This document shows positions 23,322 through 32,512 of a DNA stretch of 64,000 bases, piece by piece. Under the pieces are notes generated by a model, which saw only the letters and a program-made list of their open reading frames with translations, had not been told where the DNA came from and did no database searches. Source of the DNA: Dermatemys mawii (Eukaryota; Chordata; Testudines; Dermatemydidae); NCBI GenBank assembly GCA_007922305.1, contig ML677385.1, forward strand, positions 10,178,470 through 10,242,469, written 5' to 3'. Every line of letters begins with the position of its first letter. The first letter of the stretch is position 1. Made by a program: the position numbers and the translations under genes.

Positions 23322-23509
23322 ACAGATCTGCCGTCCATGCCCCTTCTCCGGGCAGAGATCACACCCTTGCTCAGGGGTGGCTGGTCAGCGAGGTCCCCTG
23401 CCTTGGGGTTCCATTGCTCAGTCCCCCAATCCTCATATTACCCCGTCCCCGGGGGACCACACTTGGGGCATGCTTCCCCAGACTGTTTTTCAGCCCCACA
23501 TAGCCAGCA
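23322..23509 (-). pseudogene. Zinc-knuckle tail of the gypsy element
   Basis: Two Cys-rich motifs lie between protease and polypurine tract. At 23322-23363 the minus strand encodes 'CDLCPEKGHGRQIC', a textbook C-x2-C-x4-H-x4-C knuckle. At about 23468-23509 another frame encodes 'CWLCGAEKQSGEAC', the same spacing with Gln in place of His. Upstream of these is a Gly/Glu/Pro-rich linker. The two motifs are in different frames, so at least one frameshift has occurred. Knuckles normally sit between capsid and protease in this family, so this position is unusual. Confidence 0.6.
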
Positions 23510-23559
23510 TTCTTGCCTGGCCTTGCCTCGTTGTCTAGGAGTTTCGCTCTCCCCCCTTC

Positions 23560-23990
23560 TTTCCCCTAACCACAGGGAAGGGGGTTCTTTCTTCTCAGGG
23601 GGCTCGAGACCCCCCTCAGCACCCTCCGTTCCTTTGCTTGAGCTGCCTGTAGTCCCCCCTTCAGGTTCCTTGCCCTGACTCCGGACTTCCCCGGATGGAG
23701 TTCCCCAGTCTCCTCCCAGGAGGACGGGGTACGCCAACCTGTGTACTACTCCTACCCATTGCCACCAGAAGCGCCCCCCTACCTCCAGGGGTACCCTTGC
23801 CACCAGATGTCTGCAAGTGTCCCCATGGACACAGCGCAGGGCCACCCTTGCTCTTGGAACCACTCAGTGGGGCCTTATCATTGCTTCCCGCACAAGTGAT
23901 TGGGTGGAAACGGAATCTATTACCGCCTCCCAGGATTCCCCCGCTACCAATACTGACACCGTATTCAGGGTTCGCTTCCCCGCTCTTTCT
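23560..23990 (-). pseudogene. pro: Gypsy aspartic protease remnant
   Basis: The frame 23864-24187 ends with 'AVIDSVSTQSLVREAMIRPH', where the retrotransposon protease active site D-S/T-G appears as Asp-Ser-Val, so the essential Gly is lost. The frame 23438-23863 continues with 'LAYPVLLGGDW' (about residues 43-53), matching the second conserved block (LLGxDW) of this protease group. The parts are in different frames. The enzyme is not functional. Confidence 0.7.
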
Positions 23991-24715
23991 GCCCCCCTAG
24001 TCCACTCATAAAAGTCTGCCAGCCCACACTCCATTTGCAGGCAGTCTTGCTTTTTGTGGCCGGGTGCCCGCACTGCCAGCAGGTAAGTTCTTTGCCACTG
24101 ACGGGCCCTTGGTCCGACCACCTCCGGGGCACCATCTCCAGTGGGCTTTTGCCTGGTCCACTCCCCTTGGTCAACTTCACCACCCATCGGGGCCCCTCTT
24201 CATCTAGATACTCTTCCATCAGCCAGACTGCTTCTGTCACTTGGGCTGGCTGGTGCCTCCTGACCCACACCCATATTGGGTCCGGGAGCCCTTGGAGGAA
24301 TTGTTCTAAGACTACCTGGTCCATAACCTCCTCCATGGACTGCGCATGGGGCCTTAGCTATCGGGTGGCCCAGTCCAGTAATTTCTGGGCATACACCCTG
24401 GACAGCAGGCCTTCGGTCAACCGGGCCTCCCGGAAGCATTGCTGATACCTCTCAGTTGAGAGCACTACCCGGTCCAATATAGCAGCCTTCACTGTGTCAT
24501 AGTCTTGGGCCTGGGTGTCTCCCAATGCCACAAACACCGCTGGTGGACTCACCATCTTCTGCAGGATTTGCTGCTGCATGGTGGACTGCTTGCTGATAAA
24601 TTGCTGCAGTGCGCTCTGCTGCTCCATGTGCCACTTCATCAGGGCCTGCTTCTCTGCCTTGGGCTTGCTGCATTTCTTGCACCATGCCTACCAGCCACTT
24701 CAGGGTTTCCTCCAT
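23965..24715 (-). pseudogene. gag: Gypsy gag with SCAN-like capsid, frameshifted
   Basis: An ATG at 24715 (minus strand) opens 'MEETLKWLVGMVQEMQQAQ'. The sequence then shifts frame into a Gln-rich stretch (24358-24639) whose end carries 'YQQCFREARLTEGLLSRVYA'. The next frame (23965-24336) has 'QVVLEQFLQGLPDPIWVWV' and 'AVWLMEEYL'. These blocks are the hallmarks of the SCAN domain, known to derive from Gmr1-like Ty3/gypsy capsids. A zinc knuckle follows, its two halves lying in two frames near 24075-24110. At least three frame disruptions make it a pseudogene. Confidence 0.8.
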
Positions 24716-24741
24716 ATCCACAGTCTACAATGGCTAGGAGG

Positions 24742-24759
24742 CTCCCAGACAAGCCCCCA
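24742..24759 (-). other. Gypsy element primer-binding site (tRNA-Pro-like)
   Basis: On the minus strand, just inside the 5' LTR, the 18 bases read 'TGGGGGCTTGTCTGGGAG'. This matches the usual tRNA-Pro primer site TGGGGGCTCGTCCGGGAT at 15 of 18 positions, with two C-to-T differences and one terminal mismatch. Confidence 0.8.
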
Positions 24760-24761
24760 AG

Positions 24762-25232
24762 TGTCACAGGGTCCACACAGGGTGTTCTAGCTTTCCTCTG
24801 TGCCCTGGTTTCTCAAAATAAAGGTCTTCACACCCTTTTCTTGTGTTCTCCAAGTGTCCTTTATTTACAGTGCACAGCTAGTGATTCTGGTGCAGGTATA
24901 GTGCTCCCCACATCCCCAACAGTTACACTCTCTGCCCTGCCTCCAGGGTCTCTAGGTACCTTGCCTACCATGAGGAGACAGACTAGCAACAACCTCCTGA
25001 CTTGCCTCCCCCTCAACTGAGGAGGGCCCAGGGCTTTTCTAGCCTTCCTGCTCCTGGCCTCAGCTGTCCCTATTTAGCCCAGCTTAATGCTCTGAGCTAG
25101 CCTTCATTAGGGCTTCCAGCTGGGCTCCTTGCAGGCTGCTTTCTGCCTCGGCCCCTGGCCCTGCTGTCCACAGGCAGGATTTAGCCTGCAGGGTCAGGGC
25201 ATTCACAGGGTTTTTACCCTTGCCCTGCCCCA
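24762..25232 (-). repeat. Gypsy element 5' LTR (471 bp)
   Basis: Begins TGTCACAGGG and ends GCCCCA on the + strand. It is colinear with 22678-23163, and the target duplication CCCCT follows. By eye the two LTRs differ at several percent of positions, so the insertion is not recent. Confidence 0.88.
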
Positions 25233-26304
25233 CCCCTTTTTAGTCTTTTTTTACTTCTATCAGTTTGATTCCCCTTTCCGTTTATCCTCCCCGTTCCCCC
25301 GCTTTCCTGTCATCTTCTTTCTCCTTCTTTTGTTTCTCTAGTTATGCCTTTCCCTATTTCTCCCATTCGTTCTTCCCCTTCTTCCATCTTTAGGAATATT
25401 AAAGTCTTTGCCTTTTAAAAAACATTCTTACTGTAGTTGCTACTGATCCACTGGTGGTTTTGCTTTATGGACTCTTCCATGGGCCCTTCCATAGGCAGCA
25501 CTTTTTTGACAGGAAGTGTCAGTTCAGCAAAGCAGACTAATGAACTAGCATCAGCAAAGAAGAAACTGCAGTGGGGATATTTTAAAATCAGCAATGTCTT
25601 TTGAAGGTAAAGTGAATGGAAAAGAATATAAGGCATTTGCAAGAATCACTACAGTCCCACTTTGTGATAAATAAAATTAAGGACATTGCTTGCAAAAACA
25701 GGATGGCAGCACTATTTACCATGCAACTTAAGTCTTCAAAGAGACCCTTGTTTGACACCTCATCAAACTCTACTCTTTGAGATATAATATTTGATGATAA
25801 TGACCATCCTCAGGCCAAGTTCACAGAAATGAATGATGATATAAAATAATTGCATCTATCTTCCTAGTCTTAGAAACTGTGCATTTATTTTTGCTACATA
25901 GTCTAAGTGTTTTCTCTCTGCCATACCTTTTTCATCTTTCAGTAACAACATTATAATGTATGTTTGAGAGGGTCTTTACAAGAGAAAATTGTGTGATACA
26001 TTTGTTCTTATTTATTTCTTTGGCAGAATATCCATAAATGAGCAATGAAAATAAGATATTTTTTGTGGGGGGGTTATGTTAAGAAAGTTTTCGTCTATCT
26101 AAGATTATTATATGAAGTGTTTGAGTGGCTGGCAAGGAGCTGACACCCAACTATCACAAGAAAGACTCCCTCCTGCTGGAGGCAGGGGCTAAGAAGGTGA
26201 CTCGCAGTCCTGTCACCGTGTCCAAATAACATTCTTGGAGAGTAAAGTCCTTTGTTTTCCCACAGAACTGATGTATCGTGGATAGTGGCCATGAAAGCTT
26301 CCTG
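25233..26304. other. Intronic sequence, pyrimidine-rich then AT-rich
   Basis: A T/C-rich stretch (25245-25400) is followed by ordinary AT-rich sequence. No gene or element recognised. Confidence 0.5.
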
Positions 26305-26522
26305 AGCATCTGTCTATGCTTAAGATGCTACAGCGACACAGATGCGCCACTATAGCATTCAGTGTGGATAACACCTATGCCCATTGCTGTAGTTAATCCA
26401 CCTCCCTGAGAGGCATAGACTTAGTGCTGTCTACACAGGGACTTAGGTCAGCTTAGCAGTGCTGCTCAGGGATGTGAATTTTTTGTATCTCTGACCTAAT
26501 TTTTTAGAGTAGACCAGGCCTC
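26305..26522. mobile_element. Palindromic MITE
   Basis: The left part 'GTCTATGCTTAAGATGCTAC' and the reverse complement of the right end 'GGCCTGGTCTACTCTAAAAA' correspond to the two ends of a palindromic non-autonomous DNA transposon common in turtles. The interior includes 'GTAGTTAATCCACCTCCCTG' and 'GACTTAGGTCAGCTTAGCAG', also typical of it. The target duplication could not be fixed. No coding capacity. Confidence 0.6.
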
Positions 26523-28770
26523 AGGCTGTCACACTGCTGTGCCTCATTCCTGTTCTAGAGGCTCAGCCTCTGGGAGACACCCACACAGGCTTGAATTGGC
26601 CCCAGGAGAAAAAAAACTCTTAGCCCCTCTAAAGATTTCACAAACACATCCTCCTCATGGTTGCTTATCCGCCTAGTGGAGTTGAGGAGGAGGGCTCTGT
26701 AGCTGATCGTTTGGACAGAAAGGAGCAATATATGCCTTATGCTCATTGGCTCCCATGTGCTCAAGTAGTGTGGGGCTTATACGCCCTCCTCCTGGTCCCC
26801 ACAGCCTGGGGCACCATTTTGTGTTGGGGGAAAAAAGTCCCCCCATCCCTTTTTTGGGATTAGAATAGGGTTGGGTTTTAGGGCCTTGTTGTAGGCATCA
26901 TGCTAGTTGCCCTAGAGGGACTGTAAAGGAATCTTTCAATGTTGCCTGATTGGTTGGGACAGGCTTCTTTTTTTTTCACCTTTCTTTCAGCAGCCCCGGT
27001 GGACCTGTTGAGTAGGTTAGGTTTTAAATTTCATATTGTCCCAGCTTAGTAGGTGCCCAATTCAGGTACTCGATCAAAGTAGATCTGGTTCCCTGATAAA
27101 CTGGAATTGATAGCAGAATTAGTGGAAGGCATCTCCTAAAGAATGTGGGGTATGGCAGTGAGCTTTCTAATATCTGGTACAGTGAGGAGACAACACCCTT
27201 TCCCCATGCCCTCAAAGGAGATGTTCTTAATGTTGGAAGCAGGAGTGCTGCAACAAAGACCAGAGAGAGCAGTTCAGGTGTGGGGAAACAAGAATATAGG
27301 TAGCATTGATCCAAAAGAGGATCAGTTTTCTGCAACAGGAGAATATACATATTCAGAATTTTAAATTAAAATACAGTAGAATACCTTTTTACATTGGATA
27401 TTAAGGAGTTCAAACAATAAAAAAAATTAATTGAACATCTCAACATTATTTTAGGTGTTTTGCTTAAGTTACAATATGGTGCATTGCATCACTTTCCTCT
27501 TGTCCTTCAAATCACAGCAAAGCAATTTCCAGTGTGTTGAAGGCATTGGAATGTGAAGAGATGTTGACTTGTTCTTCATCAACATCACTGTTGCTATGTG
27601 GATTGGGTTTTTTTCTTTTGTTTTTTTCCTCTTCCTGCCAGGAACAATGGTTCATATAACCAATATCGTAAAATCAGGATTCTGCTGTACAGTGTTTTGT
27701 ACCTGGACTCAATGATTTTATAGAGGTTGGGCACCCATAAAAAAAACAAAAAAACAAATGTAGAATGAAAAATAAGTTCTTTCTTTTAGTTGGTGTTTAT
27801 TTTAGCAGTAAAAAGTTTAACATCTCCATTTCACAGTTACATGCTTATAAATTGAGAGTTATAGAAGGAAAAATCAGTCTTTTTCCATTAATAAAGATAC
27901 AAAATTAATATGATCTTTTTACTGATAAAAAATTACATTGCCTAACTATATACATGGCTCTAACTGTCTCTTTTCAAATCTGATTTAATGGCTGTGTAGT
28001 GTGGAAGTTTAAGTTGCATTTCAAGATTGTTACTGCTAATAATGGATTAAGACAACAAATAGTATGTTTGGATTCTAGTCATGAAAGATATTTAGGAAAT
28101 TAATCTGAGTGCCTTTAATAAAGAGTAGAAAACTGCCCATCAGCAATGTTCAGTTGTATTTTCAGTAGTTCTGCAGTTCACACTATGTAGACAGAAGTGT
28201 AATAAGTAAGGGATTTTATCAGGAGTGTATTTTTTTTAAGACGTATGGTTGATTATCAAGCCTCTAACAACTAGGATTGGATCTGTTCCTGAGAGGGATT
28301 TGGAAAAGTACTTCTGATGTGTAAATAAGCAATCTCTTTGTTTTTGTCAGTATCTATTTCTACTACTTTTATTAGTTAATAGAAAACCAACATACTTTGC
28401 TTTCACAGTTTACAATATTTTGTACACTATTAGATATGGTACATCTCTTGTGGGGACACAATTGAATTTACTCAAGAGACTTTCCTGCTAATTGATCTAC
28501 AGAACATTATAACATTCCCTAGCATGTTAGAACATTTAAAAAAAAACAAAAAAGAGGCAGAAGCTGAGCTAAAAGGTGCTTGTTACAAAAACATAAAAGC
28601 TGCTTTTCTGTCTTATTGCGTTTTGGATGTATGCATTTGAGATTCAGAGTAGAGAAAAACTTTCCCGCAGAGCCCTTTCTACTGGACCTGTAGTTGGTAA
28701 AGCATTTTTGATCCATGCTTGACTAAAAGGATATGACTCTCTTCATTTTTGACATTTTTAAAAAACCTAT
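26523..28770. other. Intronic sequence, nothing recognised
   Basis: AT-rich sequence up to the exon-45 acceptor. Several A- and T-tracts occur. No repeats with clear termini and no coding signal were seen. Confidence 0.5.
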
Positions 28771-28779
28771 ATTTTACAG

Positions 28780-28946
28780 GATGGCATTGGACGACAGCAA
28801 ACAGTTATCAGAACATTAAATATAACTGCTGAGGAAATTATTGAGCAGTCATCAGCAGCAGATGCTAATATACTAAGGGAAAAGCTTGGTAGCCTGAATT
28901 ATCGGTGGGAGGAAGTCTGCAGGCAGCTGGCAGAAAGAAGAAAGAG
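28780..28946 (+). CDS. DMD: Dystrophin exon 45
   Basis: The exon encodes part of the dystrophin rod, the array of spectrin-like triple-helical repeats linking cortical actin to the membrane glycoprotein complex in muscle. It contains 55 codons plus two bases, beginning Asp-Gly-Ile-Gly and including 'ADANILREKLGSLNYRW' and 'EEVCRQLAERRKR'. The block closely resembles mammalian dystrophin exon 45 (spectrin repeat 17 region). The acceptor is ATTTTACAG and the donor AG|GTAGGT. It ends in phase 2 and joins exon 46 to complete an Arg codon, exactly as in mammals. It is 167 bp rather than 176: the first three mammalian codons (Glu-Leu-Gln) are absent because the splice AG lies directly before the Asp codon. 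Utrophin is the paralogue to exclude; exon phases, very long introns and residue pattern favour dystrophin. Confidence 0.93.
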
Positions 28947-31194
28947 GTAGGTTAAGAACATGGATATTTTGAAATTGTTTCTGATTATTTCAGATTTTAT
29001 TTAAATAACAACATTGCCAGAATCCCATTGGACTGTTCCTTAAATATTAATATTTAACTATCTGCAATTAAACACAACATCCTTGTTTACTTTCCCATTT
29101 CTTTGTGTGTACCCAGTCTCCTTCACCCCCCTCCTGCCTCACATAAACAAATGTCCTCATACTTCCCACAGCTAATGTTTAAAAACATCATAAATATGAC
29201 ATTAGTTTTAGAAAAGCTGAACAACAGAATTATGTTTTTCATAGGTAATTGACATCAGAGCTCACATTTTAACAAGCATTTCAGAGTAAATGTTTACCTG
29301 ATAGGGTGTCCTTAAAATTGTATATTAAAAAAGGTCTCTGTAACTATGTGACTAATGACATTTTAGCTAATCATTTTAACAAAATCATTTGCTTTTCAGC
29401 ATGTATGATATCTGTTTACTTTTGGCATTTCGCTCATGTTTTGATAAAGAGAATGGGTTCGTCAGTTTAACTGTCATTTATAGACAATGTACAGTTTTTC
29501 ATTCTCCTGCACTAACATGGTGCTGCAGTATTTGAGTTACAAATATTACAGGGAGAGTGTTTTTCCTTTTACAAGAAAGGATTTCCTTTCAATTAAAAAA
29601 AACCCCACCAACATTGCTATTGATGTTGGGTTTTATAAAAGCTTTTTTTTTCTAAACTTAAATGTAAGACTGAAATTAACCTACCAGTGCTTCTTTCAAA
29701 TACAGTAGTTTTGTTGCCAGTCTTCATTCATACGTTATTTTTCAGAAATGAGTATCTCATGAATAAGATACAATTGTGAGTGTGGTATTTAGGAGGAAGC
29801 CCAATAGCGTGCCACAGATTGGTCACCTCTTAAATGTTGTTACCCTAAAGACTGCCCTTTTTCAATTTAGAGTTGTGGAGAGGGAGGAACTGTAAAGATG
29901 TTCACATCCAAAAGGGAGTGAGGTGGGAATCCTGAAAGGTTATTGTTGACTTTAATTATCATTAAACTCTCCCTTGGAATTTATTAAAAGATGAGAATGC
30001 CAAGAGTAAACTGCTGCAGTTGGATGGCTTTAAATGGTTCTTTCTGTTGTGTTTCCAGGTGTTAATGCTAATGTTTCTTGTTACACCAGGGAGAGCTTGG
30101 CCTTTATTTAACTAAAAACTTCACACTAAAAACTATTCTTTTGCACCACTGAAACCCAGCTGTTTTTCCAAGCCCTTGCCTCTTATGTAACTGCTAACAT
30201 TAAGGAAACAATAACGCTATGTATGCTGCTGCAGCAGCATGTGAAAGAAGGTTTGGGGGTTTAGCTTTTGACCAAGAATGTGAATTCTGTCCCAGTTCTG
30301 GTCAGTGGCAGTACAGCACTTGCATCTCCATCTTTTTTTTATTTCATAGCTACAAATGTGTATCTGAATGCCACTTTGGCTTCAGGCTCTCTCTGTGGTG
30401 CATTGAATTATTGAATTTCCTTGCACATTCTCTCCAGTAAAGAAGAATAGGATCAACAATCTGCTACCTGAGAATAACACAATCCTATTCCCTAAATGAA
30501 CTACATTGTATTAACCAGAAAAAGCAGTAGTACACTTGTTTGAGCGTTGATGGATTTTTTTCTAGAAAACTAGTTGGGTAATTTTAAGTAAAAAAATAAT
30601 CCTAGTGAACTAAACATAAAAAAAGGCATTGACATATAGTGAAAAAAAGATAGTACTGTCTCAAACTGGTAGGAATTTTTGTCCATTATTGTAATGTCAT
30701 TAATGACTGTCACAGTTGTAGGACTAGCTATATCTTTGTCCCCTTTTTGGTCTCTCTGAGTGCATCCAGCTCAGGTCGTGGGCTCTCTACCCTTACCTGT
30801 CCCTGGATAGGATCCTATTCTAAAACTGGGACCTGGATCAGTCTACCCTGTGTATACTTATCACTTTCCATCCAGTGAGTCTGACTGGGTTTGGGGCACC
30901 TGCATTTCCTTCCTTCAAGGACAAGCAACTTGTGATAAATTGACCAACAGCCCTCTTAATGCAAAATATCTCTGTTCAGCAGTTAGACCAAAGCATTAAA
31001 AGGAAAAAAAAAGATTTTCAAACAAACAAAAAAACCCAACTGGATCACATGTCTATCTTACTTAAAATGCTATATCTTAGGCTCCTTGAGGCACTCCTAC
31101 CAGTTCCTATGATTTGGATATGACTACAATGGAGATGTGAGGTGTAATTCCCAGCTTGGGTAGGCTATCTGGCTGCAGAGGCACAAGTTGTAGC
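28947..31194. other. Intronic sequence, nothing firmly recognised
   Basis: AT-rich. The part from about 30713 ('GTCACAGTTGTAGGACTAGC') to about 31000 is CT-rich and could be a decayed LTR, but no boundaries or partner were found. No coding sequence. Confidence 0.4.
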
Positions 31195-31197
31195 TTA

Positions 31198-31479
31198 GGG
31201 CACGGTTCCACTACCCGCTGGATCGGCAGGTAACCCTTGATGTATCAGGGATCGATTAATCGCGTCTCATGTAGATGAGATAAATCAGTCCCCGAATCGA
31301 TGGCTGTACTTCCCCTCAGCAGGAAGACTAAGCAGAGTCGGCGGGGGAGCAGCAGGTGCCCGCTGCTGTGGGGACGGCCAGGTAAGTAGAATTAAGGTAC
31401 TTCAACTTCAGCTGTGCGAATAACGTAGCTGAAGTTGCGTATCTTAGTTTGACACCCTCTCACCGATGTAGCCCAGCCC
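31198..31479. mobile_element. PIF/Harbinger-like MITE with TTA duplication
   Basis: Ends are inverted: left 'GGGCACGGTTCCACTACC', right reverse complement 'GGGCTGGGCTACATCGGT'. TTA flanks both ends (31195-31197 and 31480-31482), the target typical of PIF/Harbinger. Inner blocks form nested palindromes ('AACTTCAGCTGTGCGAATAA' facing 'CGTAGCTGAAGTT', and the 'ATCGATTAATCGCG' region). The length is 282 bp and no transposase is encoded. Confidence 0.78.
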
Positions 31480-31993
31480 TTAGACTTCCAATGTAAGTAT
31501 GTATTTAGGATCTCAGATGCTCTGTATTTTGGCAGCTAGCCATGCTGCTGTTTTTAGCAGGGTGGCTTGATCATAGCTAGTATGTATATGTATCTACCCG
31601 AGCTGGGCATTACACCTCACAGGTGCAGTGTAGACGGACCCTTTGAGTGTGTCTCAATCTGCAGCCTCAAGACAGTCTTTTCAAACCCTGTAATTGTTCT
31701 TTATTCTCCAAGAGTTTTCCCCATGTGCTATTGGGTTTTGGCCCTTCCTGGTCAAACCTGTTCTGTATGCTGGCTTGAGGAACAGGAGAGTGTTTAGAGC
31801 TAATTGTTCAGGCATTGTCCCTTAACAATCCTAAAGCGGAAGGTGTTAGCGACCATCTTGAGCCACCTCCTCCTCCTTGACTGATCCATCCTAGACAGTA
31901 CTCTGTTGAGAAGCACTTAAACCGAAATATGTAAACAGCAAATACCGTCGCAATGGCAGGCCAATGCACAATGTTAACAAATATGGATGCAAA

Positions 31994-32123
31994 GAATCAG
32001 AGAGGTAGCCGTTTTAGTCTGGATTTGCAGAACTGACAGAGTCCTGTGGCACCTTAAAGACTAACAAAAGTATTGAAGCATAAGCTTTCATGGGCTAGTA
32101 CCCACTTAATCGGATGCATGCAG
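31994..32123 (-). mobile_element. PLE 3'-end copy with 13-bp target duplication
   Basis: The reverse complement carries the tail 'GAAAGCTTATGCTTC', 'TTTTGTTAGTCTTTAAGG' and 'GACTAAAACGGCTACC', matching the 3' end of the longer PLE at 38265-39034. Perfect 13-base repeats ATATGGATGCAAA flank it at 31981-31993 and 32124-32136, so it is a complete short insertion, 5'-truncated like most retroelement copies. Confidence 0.8.
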
Positions 32124-32317
32124 ATATGGATGCAAATTCAGTTACATTCTTATTGGTTAAAGAACTGCAAAACTTCTTTTGGTGAGTGAGTGTCCCTTTT
32201 TAATGTTTGTGGCACATCTATACTTATATGGTGAATCAGAGAGTACATGTATTATTTAATTTCAGAATCAGTCTTATAGTTGGATGATTTGGAAAAGGAT
32301 TGATGACCCGGCATCAA

Positions 32318-32512
32318 ACATAGAATGCCAGGGTTGGAAGGGACCTCAGGAGATCATCTAGTCCAATCCCCTGCTCAAAGCAGAGCCAATCCCAAATTAA
32401 ATCATCCAACAGATTTTTGCCCCAGATACCTAAATTGCCCCCTCAAGGATTGTGCTCACAACCCTGGGTTTAGCAGGCTAATGCTCAAATCACTGAGCTA
32501 TCCCTCTCCCCT
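32318..32512 (-). mobile_element. tRNA-derived turtle SINE with CR1-like tail
   Basis: Read on the minus strand it starts 'GGGGAGAGGGATAGCTCAGT', a tRNA-like 5' end with a box A ('TAGCTCAGTGATTTGAGC') and box B ('GGTTGTGAGCACAATCC'), the internal RNA polymerase III promoter. The 3' half ends 'CCTTCCAACCCTGGCATTC' and 'TATG', the CR1 LINE tail used to borrow its reverse transcriptase. This arrangement is the tortoise Pol III/Cry-type SINE and is one of the clearest turtle markers here. The element has no target duplication that I could fix. Confidence 0.88.

Larger units (their letters stand above)
22678..25232 (-). mobile_element. Gmr1-like Ty3/gypsy LTR retrotransposon lacking pol
   Basis: Two LTRs of about 480 bp (22678-23163 and 24762-25232) bracket 1.6 kb. 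A 5-bp duplication CCCCT flanks it (22673-22677 and 25233-25237), the usual Ty3/gypsy size. Reading leftward it has a primer site, SCAN-like gag, protease, a tail with zinc-knuckle motifs and a polypurine tract. No reverse transcriptase, RNase H or integrase lies between protease and polypurine tract. With both priming sites and both LTRs present, it probably moved as a non-autonomous deletion derivative, though deletion after insertion cannot be excluded. It is antisense to DMD. Confidence 0.85.
1..28779 (+). other. DMD: DMD intron 44, 3' part
   Basis: This is intronic by inference, because it lies directly upstream of the exon-45 acceptor (28771-28779, ATTTTACAG) and no dystrophin coding sequence was found in it. 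Human DMD intron 44 is also one of the longest in the gene, so a missing exon 44 within 28.8 kb is expected. The interval is AT-rich and holds mobile elements listed separately. No second host gene or RNA gene was recognised on either strand. Confidence 0.8.

Noticed and set aside
23153..24000. Pro/Ser/Leu-rich open frames on the + strand (up to 165 codons)
   Set aside because: They are antisense shadows of the GC-rich minus-strand gypsy gag/protease.
32318..32512. tRNA gene (box A and box B present)
   Set aside because: The boxes belong to a SINE with a CR1-like tail; no cloverleaf with an anticodon arm is kept.
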